Source of the DNA: Ascoidea asiatica
Taxonomy: Eukaryota; Ascomycota; Saccharomycetes; Ascoideales; Ascoideaceae
Length of the DNA stretch: 64,000 nt
Direction of reading: 5' to 3'
NCBI GenBank assembly: GCA_001600695.1
Contig: BCKQ01000004.1
Span: forward strand, 1,456,041 to 1,520,040
In this document: positions 44,790-57,189 of the stretch, in pieces
How positions within the stretch are numbered: the stretch's first letter is position 1
How the letters are laid out: each line of letters starts with the position of its first letter
The notes under the pieces: model-generated
What the model was told of the DNA's origin: nothing
What the model saw: only the letters and a program-made list of their open reading frames with translations
The model's database searches: none
Position numbers and translations under genes: made by a program

Positions 44790-45785
44790 GCTCTTCCATT
44801 GCAGATTTCCTAAGATCGCTTAATACTGGAGCTGTTCGTGTTAAATGCTTAAATCATATTATTAATTTGGTTGTTTCTGATAGGTTTAAAAAATTACTTG
44901 GAGATTATATTACTGAATTTCAAAATGATGGAGCCGAAGTTAATTCCTTGGTTTCAATTCTAAATGCTAAAGAATCTGAATCTGAAAATGATATTCGTTT
45001 ATTTTCTGCAGTTGGTTCACTACTTCAAAAAGTCAAAGCTCTAATTATCAACATTTTGAAAAGCCCCAATCAAAAAAATTAAACCATTGGTTCAGTTATT
45101 GAAACCATTTTATGTTGTAACAATGGATGTCTCTTATGAAAAAATCTCTATTTATCAATACAATAGCATTTTGGTCCATTTAAAAAGACTTCTTAAAAAT
45201 AACTTGATATCTAATAATGCTGATAAACATGTTTTACTTAGTTCAATCAACACTAGGTATAAAAAGATTAGAACGTATACTGCAGAATGGGTCACAGAAA
45301 ATTATTTGCTTGGCTTAGCATATATGTTAGCTGGCGTTGGGTCAATTGAAGAATTTGCTGCTGATAACCAACATCTGTATTAGTATCCTATAGAAAATTT
45401 AAAAGAGTTAATTGGCTCAATGCCGGATGAAAGGTTTATTGAAACCTCTAATATGCGGTCAAGATTATATACATTAACTTTCAGAGGAGACCCTATCACT
45501 CAAAAGCTCGTAATTTTAATGAGGTTGATGTTTTCATTGGTGCTGTTAGTTAGCGTGAACAAGGTCAAAGTTTGTATACAAGTCCAGAAATGTTTTGGAA
45601 AAAAAATAAAAATATATTTCCAGAGTTATTTAAAATAGCCAGAGTAATTTTTGTTGTAAGACCCACTAGTTTTGCAAGTGAGACGTTGTTCAGTTCTGGT
45701 AGAATGGTTTACAATTACTAGAGAAATAAGCTTGCTGTTGAAAAAGCTGAAAAATTAATCGAAATTGGTATTTCCTCAAATTAAA
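44790..45785 (+). pseudogene. hAT-family transposase relic, 5' truncated
   Basis: The plus strand carries RVKCLNHIINLVVSDRFKKLL at about 44838-44900, the RCxxHxLNLVV block of hAT transposases with Cys and His in place. Then come the frames 45087-45383 and 45420-45638, and the dimerisation domain RPTSFASETLFSSGRMVYN ending at a TAG at 45719, followed by RNKLAVEKAEKLIEIG. The upstream BED finger and TxDGW region are missing: protein similarity starts abruptly near 44750, next to a compositionally different block. Stops and frameshifts make it inactive. Confidence 0.78.
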
Positions 45786-48700
45786 ACTTTAAAGAAGATG
45801 TTGAGTGGGAAGAATCTAAATCACAAGATCACATTGACCATGATTTCGTTGTATCTTTTCAAATTCAGTTCTGATTGTTCAAGCTGTATTCCTCTTGTAT
45901 TGTTTTATTATTTTTTATTGTTTTTGGTTTTAGTTTTTGAAATGTTTTTTAATGATGTTATAGCTTTAAAATAAATCTTTTTTTGGTTCAAATATATTTT
46001 GATCTTAAGTAAAAATTGTTATATCAAATAACCATTGTTGAGTCCCGTTAATTTGGTTTTAAATGTTATAACTGCGTAAGTATGTCAGTAAACCGTTCTG
46101 CAGTGCAGTTCCAAGCAGCGGAAGGTGTATAGTGCGAGGGTATGGATCGTGCTCCCGTTGCGGGGGTTTTTTTTTGCCTCTTTTTTGGAATATCTTATGG
46201 AGGACGTTTTTGCCCCTCCGGCCATCTAGTTGTCGCCCACTATTTTGGTGTTCGTTTAATAAAGAACTTAACCCGTCCCAATAGTGTGATCAGAAAAAAA
46301 ATTTTGTACAGGTGAAATTTTGTGTAACTTTTCCTAACTTTTTTGAAAAGCTGCCTGAAAATCCTAACGGTTTTAGGTTAGGTTAGGAAAACTTAAAACA
46401 CTACATGAATTATAATTTTCCACCTCGTTACCACAGAAAGATGTTAGAATATGGCAATCATTGCGGCATGTGGTTGCAAGAGGCGCCCGCTATAACGTGG
46501 TGTTAATTACAAGATTATATTTTCGGACATAGCACGCCCAAGAACGAAATTGTTGTATGGCTTCGATGTTGATGTAATAAAAGGCGAATGGAATGGGACT
46601 CTTAAAGGCATGGTTTCTTATGTTTTCTAACAAACTCCACATAGCAGGGCTCATATATATGGGATGTGGTAAAGCTTGTTGCTATTTTATGTAAACCCCC
46701 CTCCCCTTCAGGAACTTACGAACAGCTTTACACAGTTTCAAATTCTCATGTTGATTAAGCTAGTTTTAAATACGATGAGTGGCGCAACTTGAAACCATCC
46801 GGAACAGTAGCCTATTTGACAATTGCAGATAGACGCTTGATGGTTTTCCGTACGTAACAATATGTTGAGCTGGTATACTGTATGATTATTGTTAACATTC
46901 TTTTTAATTATTCTAGTTTTTCTTTTTGTGCGTATACGAGCACTTATAAATCCAATCTTTTTCTGTTAAGTTTATTTCAGAAATGTTTTAGCTTCGATCC
47001 GTAACATTTAATTTAATACTGGATATTTAATGTTGGTTGTTCAATGTATGTCTTACGAGTTGTTATGGCTCGTTCTCAAAAATATTAAAGGTAATATTTC
47101 TGTTATTTAATTTTCGTTTCTTCGAATCAGTAATATTACTGCAATTGAAATTGGATCCTCCACGTACTTATTTTCAATCTACTAACTTCGAATTTGCATT
47201 TAAACCGTCAGTATTGCCTACCCAACCGGAGAATCGATCTTGAAGAAAGCATTTAGTCCAAAAAATTGCCTAAAACGTAAAGATAATTTATTACTCCGAA
47301 TGAAAATCACATCTGATACTTTCCTTTTAAAATGTTGTGAACAGCCATATTGGTATCAAGAATATGACTCAACAAAAGTCAAATTAACTACCCAATTATT
47401 AAGAAATAATTCGATTGGATTATTTTTTAAAAATTGGGTTGGCTGTTAGAGAGTTATAATTTTATTTATAGCTCCGAGTACTTACGCCGTTGCTAAAGAG
47501 GAACTACAATAAAANAAGAAAAATAAAAGTAATTGAGATTTCAAGTGAACAAGAAGATTAATTGTCCTATGTATATAAATCTATTAAATATGTCAGTTTT
47601 TGTCTNTTATTTTTTAAATTTTATATAGTTTTAAAATTACCAAGTTTTACCTTCACATTTATCAATACATAATACTTATTATTAATCTGTTTAATTTAAC
47701 TAATCCATCTTTGAATTATGCTTATAATCGTACACAAATGAATAATCAAATAATTTAATATGTCCCAAAACTCCCTATTATTACCAGATTAAAGCTTTGT
47801 GTGGGAAAAATGAACTATTAGGTTAAAGTGTAAAATTAGGGTAAGGCAATGCATTTATAAACGGTGAGCAACCCTTTTCCTAAAATATTACGATCCAGAG
47901 CGCTCCTCACTCATTGCCTCACACAACTGATGACCGTACCCTCGGACGCAGTAATATCTTCTCGTTATTTCACCAAAGTTCATTCGTACACTTTCCCTTG
48001 ATTCTTGAAATATAAATACCCCAAAATACCTTTCCTATCTCTTTCTAAGAAAAACATGAGGGACTGCTTGATTCGCAATTAGTAGGTGATGAGCGGAAGG
48101 TAACATGAGATTAAAAACAACAATATCTTTAGTTATTGACAAAGAACGGCTTTTCAATTGCAAACTTTTTTTTCAGTTTTTTCAATTTTGTTCTAAGTTT
48201 TTTTTATATTTTCAATTTAAACCTTCAAAGTGCCAACTGCTTATTTCAATTCAACCAGAAGTAAGCTGTGTAATTGATAAGACAGAGCTGGTGGACCTGC
48301 TAGTGCCTATAAATCAATGCCTGGTTCTAATTAGAGATCTTAAAATTTTGTTCCAGGTTAAAGAAAATCAGCAGCTCCTATTGAATTTTTTTGAATAGAT
48401 TTTTATATATTTGTTTTTATAAACAAACAAAATTCGTAAAAAAGTTTTTGGAACTGTAAATTTGAAGTTCGATAAAATTTTTTTCAAATATTCATATCTT
48501 AGGGAAAACAAACTTTTTACTAAACACATTTCAACTGGTCTCATAATGATACGCCGTTTTTGTTAAGTAAACCTCAGACAGCTGTTTGGTTACCCTGCCA
48601 TTTTAAGTGAAGACACGTCACAAAATGTGCTCGGTAGTGTACAACTTCAACTACCTACAATACCAACCAGGCAGATGGTTTAATTCCTCGCCACTAAAAA

Positions 48701-49559
48701 CTTATTTTTTTTATACAGGTATTTCTTTATAAAGAAAGAATAGTTTCAGTATCGTTTTCCTGCTACACAGTAGATTTTGCTTATATTGAACTAAGCTTTC
48801 GGTAATTTACTTCTTTCCTTCTGTGGGACTTGCGAAACCACTTTACTACTAATCAACATTTTATAAACAAAACAGAGAATATTGTTTAAAACAAACTACA
48901 CTTTTTGTCAACTCTTTAAACAATTGTTATAAATACTTATTACATCAAAAAGAAATAACGAAAACAGCAACCAAATTAGGAAAACAGGAATAATCAATCA
49001 ATTTTCTTCTNTAATATTAGTTTTATCAAATAAAATACAAAAGCAACTNAACTATTTTATTAATTCATTAACATTTCGAAATTAGAACTGTATTACGTTA
49101 NATCAAAATTAACAAATCAAATTAACTTTTAGTATTTTAGCTAGAGTTATGTTTTATTTTTCAAATTCAGATTCAATATTCAAAATCAATTACAAATCAG
49201 ANACTANTANACAACATAGTTTTCAAATATTATTAAAAGTGAAATTAAAATACCTGTANTCNAACAAATTTNAGTATAAATATATACTTGTTCACTATCA
49301 CTCTTAATCTGTCTTTACTATTTGGATGACACATTGGTATACGCAATATTGATTTCAACTTATTTGAACATTTGTTGAGAACTCAATTAATGTAAGGTTC
49401 ATAAGTCTAGAAATCACTTATTTTATTTCTATGTGCTTCATACTTCAGTTTCTATTATTGATTCTATGAAAGCTTTAAGTACTGATTGTTTAATTTAATT
49501 ATGTTTCATCACTGCATTTGAAGGCAATACCTAAGTGGCAAAATTTGGTTTACCTTTAG
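45786..49559. other. Gene-free region between relics
   Basis: Short frames only. At 46126-46172 a GC-rich patch with CCCG-TTG-CGGG and a run of nine T resembles a Pol III-type terminator after a small hairpin. The segment 47860-48060 looks promoter- or LTR-like (GC-richer block, then AAATATAAATACCCC). A 97-codon frame at 48105-48398 is unassigned. Several n bases occur near 47.5, 49.0 and 49.2 kb. Confidence 0.4.
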
Positions 49560-52127
49560 AGCCAAATTGACCTGCCATCTAATTCGGACTTAGATTCAGA
49601 AATTTCTAGTAACAATAATTTATCTGAATGTTCAAATTTTGCTAGCACAAGAACAACTGATCATACCAATTCTTCTGATAATATACCTTGTACAACTTCT
49701 ACAAACTATACAATCAACTAGTGTAAAGTTCAAGGTGCAATTAATGTCCTTGCTTCAGAAATTAGTGAACTTCAAAGTATTTTAAAGAAATATACCGCCG
49801 CTCAAACGTCTAGTCAATTTTTGTATTGAAAAGAAAAACCTGGATATGAGAGGCAAGTTGATGATTATGTATCTAAATTTGTACTCCTTCCTTTTCCTAT
49901 TGACCTCCAATTAATANTGACAGATGCTTCTCTCGTTTTATTTGGTGATGATATTCCAACAACACTTTATTAGTTTAAGCAAGTAGATAAGGGATTGGGC
50001 TTCAACAATTCATACTGTGTTNTTACGAACAATCAAAATTTTCGACAAACTAATCATCTTTGAAATCTAGAATCAAGTAAATTCAGTGTTCCGGATGGTA
50101 ATATCTTGGCAACTTTGCTTCAAACAGTTNATTATCCGATTTTGAAGAGTCNACNAACTTTCTCCAAATAGCTCATAGTCTTAATTATGGATTCAAAAAA
50201 TTTGAGAAAACTTTTTCTGATGTTGCTACAGCATGGGCAACCATGTATGTAAGAATCAGAATGCAACTTGANTGTTCCAAATTCCCAGTTTTGGAAAAAG
50301 AGCTTGAGAGATATTTTCTTTTAGTACATCACATAGAAAAATNTCTTCAACATGAATCANCTATTAAAATCATTANCCNTNAACATGTCGATATATCACA
50401 GCTTAATAGTAATGCTAAGGCTATTGTTGCTTTTTCGGGGTAAAAAAAGACCTAAAACTCAGGTTTCTAAAACAGTTAACCATAAACAACGCTCAACTAA
50501 TGATGGCTCTCTTAGTTCTAATAAAATTAAGAGTAACAAGAAAAAAACATAAAAAGATCGTAAACCATATTGTCTTATTTGTCCAGCCGAACATCCATTT
50601 GGTTAAGACTTAAACAACAGTAACCCAGAATCGTCAGGGTCAGATAATCATAAGAAAATCGCAAATAGCAATACTTGCATTACTGTATACAAACCTAATG
50701 GAAATATTGCTCAAACTAAATAAGCAACTACCCCATTTACTGAGGGAAACAACTGTGTTTATTCACTCAAATTGTAGTACTACTTCTCATGGTATTGGCT
50801 GGGCTGCAGGGGATAATATGTCATATACTACCAGTGATAGAAATTTACTTAAAAGCTTTACAACACCCCATCTATTAATTAACGATATTCTTGACCCTGC
50901 AGAGTAAACAAAAGAAACAGCTACCATGACTATAAGGTTTCCTCATACTTCTTCACTAAAAATTTAAAAATGCTCATTCAACTTGCCAGAAACGTAATGA
51001 GTTTTGATGCTTTTCATGAGGGACCCTTTCAATTACTGAATGTTAAATCTTCATGAAATAACTCATCATACGTTGTATGGAAATGGACTTCTTGCTAGGA
51101 GTACATAGAAATCGTTAAACAAAATGCATCAAATAAAGTTGCTTATCATATTAACAATTCTCAGCCATATTAACTTATTCAAAAATTGAAGAACTTTACA
51201 ACAGCATCAACGGTTGTGTATGATTCATATCGTATACCGCAAAATCGAAATGCAATTTTTGAGATAATACCTCTCAAACTTCCTAATCTTTATGAAATAT
51301 TATTAGGTGTTCCACAACCTAAAATACTTAAAATACATTAGTGATTGGGTGATCCCTCTGATTCTGACATGCTTAACGTAGAAAGATGAAAAATTCGAAA
51401 TTGACGTACGTTACAGCGGAAACTTAATTAATGTGAAACATAATTCGCATACTACAGCTTTGCCAAACAACTTAAACAGTCGGAAAAACCCAAGCTGCAC
51501 ATTTAGATATCATGGAAAAAATATGGGAAATACAAGGATATTTTGTTTGAAGATTACAGTATCTTCCCAGCCGCATTTACTAGTAATGACAAAGCTTCTG
51601 TGAGCCCTGAAATAAATAAAGTTATTTCAAAAGGTGGCAATGAAAGATATTTACCTGAACCTGAGTTAACATTGATAATCTAACCGAGTGCAAAAATCTA
51701 AGTCCAGTACAATTATTGGACTACCACACGGATATGAATCTTTTCTTCATTGTAGATCGGAATTAGGTATTAGAAAAGTTAAATATATGAGCTCCAGAAT
51801 TTTATTTCATCAAACTTCTCTTTATCATGAACATTTCTTTAGGAAGGCTACAGTATAGACTCGTCTTTTATTAACCAGCGAAATTCATTCCACAACTAAT
51901 GAAATTAGTTTATTTGTATTTGATGAGAGACAGCAAAATATGCTCACCTCTCCTCTATTTGGATCAGATCTTTTGAACGCATTTAATACAAATAGTTGGG
52001 AAAATGCCATATGTCTTGGAGATAATCAGTACTCGCGAACTTATAACGTTTTTAACGCAACAACAACTTTTTTGCTCGGTTTAATTGCAACCGTTAAATA
52101 TGTTGGGGAACCTGATTTTTTTAAAAT
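49560..52127 (+). pseudogene. Retroelement-like degenerate coding region, class uncertain
   Basis: Plus-strand protein-like pieces in shifting frames. One (50160-50440) resembles a capsid-type helical region, with FEKTFSDVATAWATMYVR and KELERYFLLVHHIE. After a basic Lys/Ser-rich stretch comes RKPYCLICPAEHPF at about 50560-50600, which could be a zinc-knuckle remnant (C-x2-C-x3-H). Later pieces include GLPHGYESFLHCRSELGIRK at about 51718 and the frame 51940-52134. This order would fit gag followed by pol of an LTR element, but no catalytic motif was recognised. It stops exactly where the repeat block at 52128 starts. Confidence 0.35.
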
Positions 52128-53030
52128 TTATTGACTATTACCCCCTCTAAGTTAGACATTATAAAATTTGTATTTGACTAAACAGTTTGAGATTTACTAT
52201 ACTTTTGAATTGAAACTAAATATTAACATATACTATAATATCTATTCACTGTAATTAACTATTAACTTATTAATATATATTATATAGATATTTTTCTTAA
52301 TTTTGCTTCTTATTTCTTTATATATGCTTCTTAATAAATATATGCTCTTTTTCATCTTTTTTATACCAATTTTACCACATAGATAAAAGTAATATTTGAA
52401 AAATAAATTCGAAATCTGTAAATTTTTGTCAATTACACGAAAACATTAACTGTGTCACACGAACACACTTTCGCCATTTCAGGTGCGTTGACAAATTAGG
52501 TATTATTAAGATGTTTCTACTTTTTTACAACGATGCGGAATTTTCTTCATGTATAATAAGAACCTTCTAATTATTACAAAGTTCTTGGAGTAATTTGAGA
52601 TTATTAAGAACGTTGTAATCGTTTTACAAAGTTGCGGAATATTGTTCTCTTTTAGTAAGAACTTTGTAAATAATACAAAGTTCTCAGAATAAGTAACAAG
52701 TTTCTGAGAACTTTTACATTTTTACAAAAATACAGAATACCATGCGGGATTTCATAAAAACTTTGTAATTATTACAAAGTTCTGCGAAATTATCATTTTG
52801 CATTTGGAAGTTTGCCAGAAGATATCGAGTAGTATTACTCCTGATGCCGGGTTAATGTCAAATTTCGTATCCGAATTGGTAATGCGGACAAACGAGTCAG
52901 ACTATTAGTAGCTCATCTAGGTTCTACACACGGAGCAGCAGGTTTTTGGTAACTATTAGCAAAAAACTTGGGATTATATTTTAATTCCAAAATGAATATC
53001 ACTTTATGAACAACGTGCATAATCTAAAAA
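52128..53030. repeat. Second, diverged copy of the left kilobase of the 22-kb transposon
   Basis: Colinear with 22183-23280. Shared landmarks are TTATTGA(C/T)TATTACCC, TTAGACATT, AACATATAC(A/T)(G/A)TAATATCTATTCA, the palindromic AACTTTGTAAT/ATTACAAAGTT cluster, TAGTATTA(G/C)(C/T)C and AGCAGGTT(G/T)TTGGTTA-like sequence. The 37-bp TIR is absent and homology starts just inside where it would end, so this is a truncated copy or the shared block is itself a separate unit. Confidence 0.85.
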
Positions 53031-56000
53031 ATTGCTAACATCGTTTTATGAATTATTGAAACACCTACGCATCCCGAGCGTACAATCCCACATATCAAAC
53101 ACTCGTTTCTGAACCGACTACAACTGAAGCAAAAGTTTACTTAAATAATACTCATTCAGAACATAAAATTCGTCCACCAGCACATTCATATTTGGAAATT
53201 AACTTATCTGCTGATCCGATTATTCTTAAAACTTTTGCAAGCTCAACCGAATTTCATTCTAGGCAAAGGGCTCTTTATAGTGAAAAAAGTCATTTCCCAA
53301 TTTGATCTGTTTGAGGGCACCGTCTGTTTACCAAAGAATACAACTTTATTTGAGGAAGCATGGATACTTAATAGTAAAATTTTTAAAATCCCGTTAAATG
53401 TTAAGGATAAACTACGAGTTTTTTATATCGTCAGTTTCAAAAGCTAGAAGTTCCAAAACTATCAAAATTTCGATTTAGTACCCTTCATTTGGATAAGGAT
53501 AATTTTTAAATTCCTCTTCTGTATTCTGCTCGTTGCAAGCTTAAAATTAAAACACTCCATATATCAACAGTATTTCAGCTTGTTCGAATACTTGCGGACA
53601 ATTATTTTCTTTCAACGCAAAAACTTTTATGATGATGTTGAGACAAAATATGTAAAATTAAATAAATCTGCTTTGGGTCTATGACACTCCTCTTTGTCAT
53701 TGTTCCTTCATTCGAAGAACATTTTACTTAAGTTTGGTCTACTCACCTACTCTTAGACGGCTGTTGTTTGAACTCATCAACTGGTTTACTAGTCGAGAAC
53801 CAAGTGCATTAAGGTAAAATTTTACCAATGAATTTTTAAGTCATTTCACTAGTTATGGGCAAATTGAAAGGGAAGGTATCAATTAAAGAACCAGCTTTAG
53901 AACATTTGGTCTTATTAGCTTTCCCTTCACCACACGGTGAGATTTGTATCACTTCGGATTGCATTACCACCAATATGTTAAGAAAGTTATCATTTGTTTA
54001 TTCCACCCCTACATAATCCCCTCATTTAAATCGAGATGTGTCAAAAACTAACTTAATAATAAAGATAAAAATATTTGTCAAACAAATTGTTGTTTCATTA
54101 TTTTATTTAGCGACTCCTAATAGTGTTTATATTGCTGGTCCGCCGTTGAACTAGGGAAAAGTATTTCCTAGGGCCCAATAGATTATTGAAGACCTCTCGG
54201 CATCGTTTTGATACCCTAAAGGGTGAACCAACTATCGGTACAAGTTTGAGTAGACCAATCGCAAAGAAATTTGTCTTTTCACTGATTGTTCGTATTCCAA
54301 ACACAGTGCCGCCCGATAGGTTTTTACAAACAGTGGTTGGGCAGTATCTTCGAAATCTTCGAGTGTTGGCCTCTAGCATTCGCTATTATGGTATCAAGTT
54401 TACATCATTGGAGCAACATTAAGTGAACAAGTTGATATTTATTTAATGATTTTAATAGAATACATTGCTAGCAAAATCGGAGCCTATTCAGTTTATCATA
54501 CCCTTATTGATATTGCTAAACTAATGTAGAAAATCAAAAATCTTGAAGAGATGGGTCTTCTTTTAGGAAAGCAACTTAAAATTAGGTCACATACTTGTAT
54601 GAAACTACAACGATTAAATTATTAACCCTTTCCCTTATACCTTGTAAAGCTTATCGTGCACAAATACCCCAAATCTGATTCCCAGGGGATCGACGTTGTG
54701 AGAATCTTACAATAGTTGATTATTAGAACCTTAAAAATTTTTTTTATCCAGTCCTCGAACATACTATATATTTTAGAGGCTCTCATACAACTACGGCTGC
54801 ACTGCTGGTACTCGATTGGGAAGATTACAGTTGTGATTCATGTTGGTGGACGCTCAGAGACTCATGTGCTTGAGGTGAAAATTTGTCACTCCTGGAAAAC
54901 TTTTGACTTGTTTCAATTCATATAACGACAAAGATACCTATTCTAAAAAACTCTCTTGAAGCAGAAAATGGGGAAAAGAAAAACTTTTATGTAAGGTGAT
55001 GTCTAATAACCACTCAATGTAAGTTGTTCGACAGCTATCTAAAGATAGTATGATCCATATCAATCTAAATGCAATTATAATTTTAAGAATCAGGGTTTTG
55101 AAAAGGTGCTGTTGGTACATCATCCACATAGCACTGCTATCGACAATCCTACTCTTATCCATAGACGAAGAGACGGTATAACATATTTCGTCACATATTC
55201 GATATTCAGCAGACTGTCTGTAACTATACTCCAAAATCCGCATTACCTGTTAGAATCAACAAAAAAAAAAATCCAATGTAGAATCTCAAAGCACATGTTT
55301 GTTTATATAGTCATCTCCATGGCTTATGCACAAGCAATGCTTCAATCAGAAAGTTATGTGCTATTAAATATATAAATATCATATCTATTATCCACTCAAC
55401 AATGAAATTCATGAACTAATGCCCTGCTACTGAATATTCATCTCTCTTTCTTCTACTAATAATTCACCGTCTGCTGGTACTGAAACTTCTGTTTTATCTG
55501 CTCTAGATGCTTCATTATTCGGCAGTGCAATAGCATCCTCCACTGCCCTTATATAAAGCTCTTCCTCAGCTGCGATAGAACCTCATCCTGTTGTTTTACC
55601 CTACTTTTGGTTAGCTACCCTCAGAATAACCCCAACTGCTAATACAGCAGCAGTCAGCAGAAATTCACCTTCCAGTTTTTAAACAGCCACAAGTTTAATA
55701 TTCGCTATTGAAGCGAAAATAACCTCGCCTGCTTGCACCCAGTTGCCCTTTAATTGTACCTGGTTAAGATATTTACAGTGTTCTCATTACACTTACAAAA
55801 CACATAATGACCCTGTACGCTTATTTATTACCACTACCTCGCCGAATTCGGTTTGGGTAATTTGGGCGTCTGCTGCATTCCTTCGAAAAGTTAGTATGTC
55901 TAGAATTTCTATCCGAACAGCTAGTAAGAATCACCACACGCTTGTCCAGCTAGGTGCTTTTGGTATTCCAGATGAGTTCCTGCAGGTTTATTTTATCTAA

Positions 56001-57189
56001 TGTATGCTAATTTACTATAGGTAATCAATTGTTAGCATTTATCCTCTATAATATGCGCTATTCATTGACCTCACATAATTATTCTATTTCTCTTACTAAA
56101 TTTCTTCATCTCCGGTTATTGCTATACATCATTTACTTCTATTGTTAATTATCCTATTGCTTCCGTTCAACAATGCCCGTACCACTGACTATACATGTTA
56201 TGTAGTTGTTATTGTCGCTGTGAGAAACTTTATATGGATTTGGCCCGTTGATTTGTTTCTGATAAAAAAATTTAAACTTAAAAAAAAAATAAAACAAATA
56301 AAATAAAAAAATATCCAGTCAATTATAAAGATATCCATTTCAAATTAACTGTTCATAGTTTCAAACGCACTTTATAACTCAGTATTCCCGAAACTTTTAA
56401 TGTTAGTATGATTCTCCATTTGGTATTTTGTTCATCCTGTTTTAGTCATATGTAACTGAAAATATTTAGCGTTTCCCTTTTCCTCACAGCTGCATATGAC
56501 AGGACTTTCAGTCTGGGCGCAGATTAATTTAATGCAAACGGCTGAGGCGACGCCTATTAGTTTTCACACCCTAACTAATTTAATGAACAAAATATCTAAA
56601 TTTATTAAACGTTGAACAGGCTAATTCTTCTGTCGCGAACAAAGAAATAAAACTGACCAATCAAAGGTTCTTTTAAAAAAACAAATACATACACAGCATC
56701 TATTCTTTTAATCATTGTATGCTTGCATTCAACAACTCATAAAAGTGGTATAAAGTATCGTCAATTCAGTTTTAGGTATTCATTCTGTTTATTTAATTAC
56801 CATTATCAAACACCAACAAAATCAGATATTCGCTCACAATTAGTAAATTTTTGCAACTACACCTAAACATAGCAACAATACATCAATTAAGGAAACCTGT
56901 CAGCAACTATCATTGCCATTCTAGGTTACATTTCTGACTAGCGTTTTACATCGAATAATGACACTCTTTTAATTGAGTGAACTTCTAATGATGGCTCTGC
57001 TGCTGTTGTGGGAATTCTCAAACATATGAAATCTATAGGTGATGAATTATATACTGTTGGCGTTCCAGCAGTTCCTGATGAAAGTTTTACACAATCCATA
57101 AACTTTTTTATCGTGATGAGCATAATCAGGTTCAAACAACCATGATCACGAGATTATTTTCAAACAAATCACCTTCAGGTATTTTTCAC
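53031..57189. other. Decayed region, no assignable element
   Basis: Protein-like stretches on the plus strand (for example around 53100-53240, 54020-54700 and 55440-55980) probably derive from retroelements, but no diagnostic motif was found. TTATATAAAG at 55548-55557 is a possible TATA element. No intact gene. Confidence 0.35.

Noticed and set aside
52128-52165. Second TIR of the 22-kb transposon family at this site
   Set aside because: Looked for TTTGTGCTTTTTGTCGTA next to the repeat block and did not find it; the copy has no visible TIR.
54107-54422. Overlapping plus and minus frames of 78 and 90 codons
   Set aside because: Two equally good frames on opposite strands, no motif; likely retroelement debris without assignable identity.
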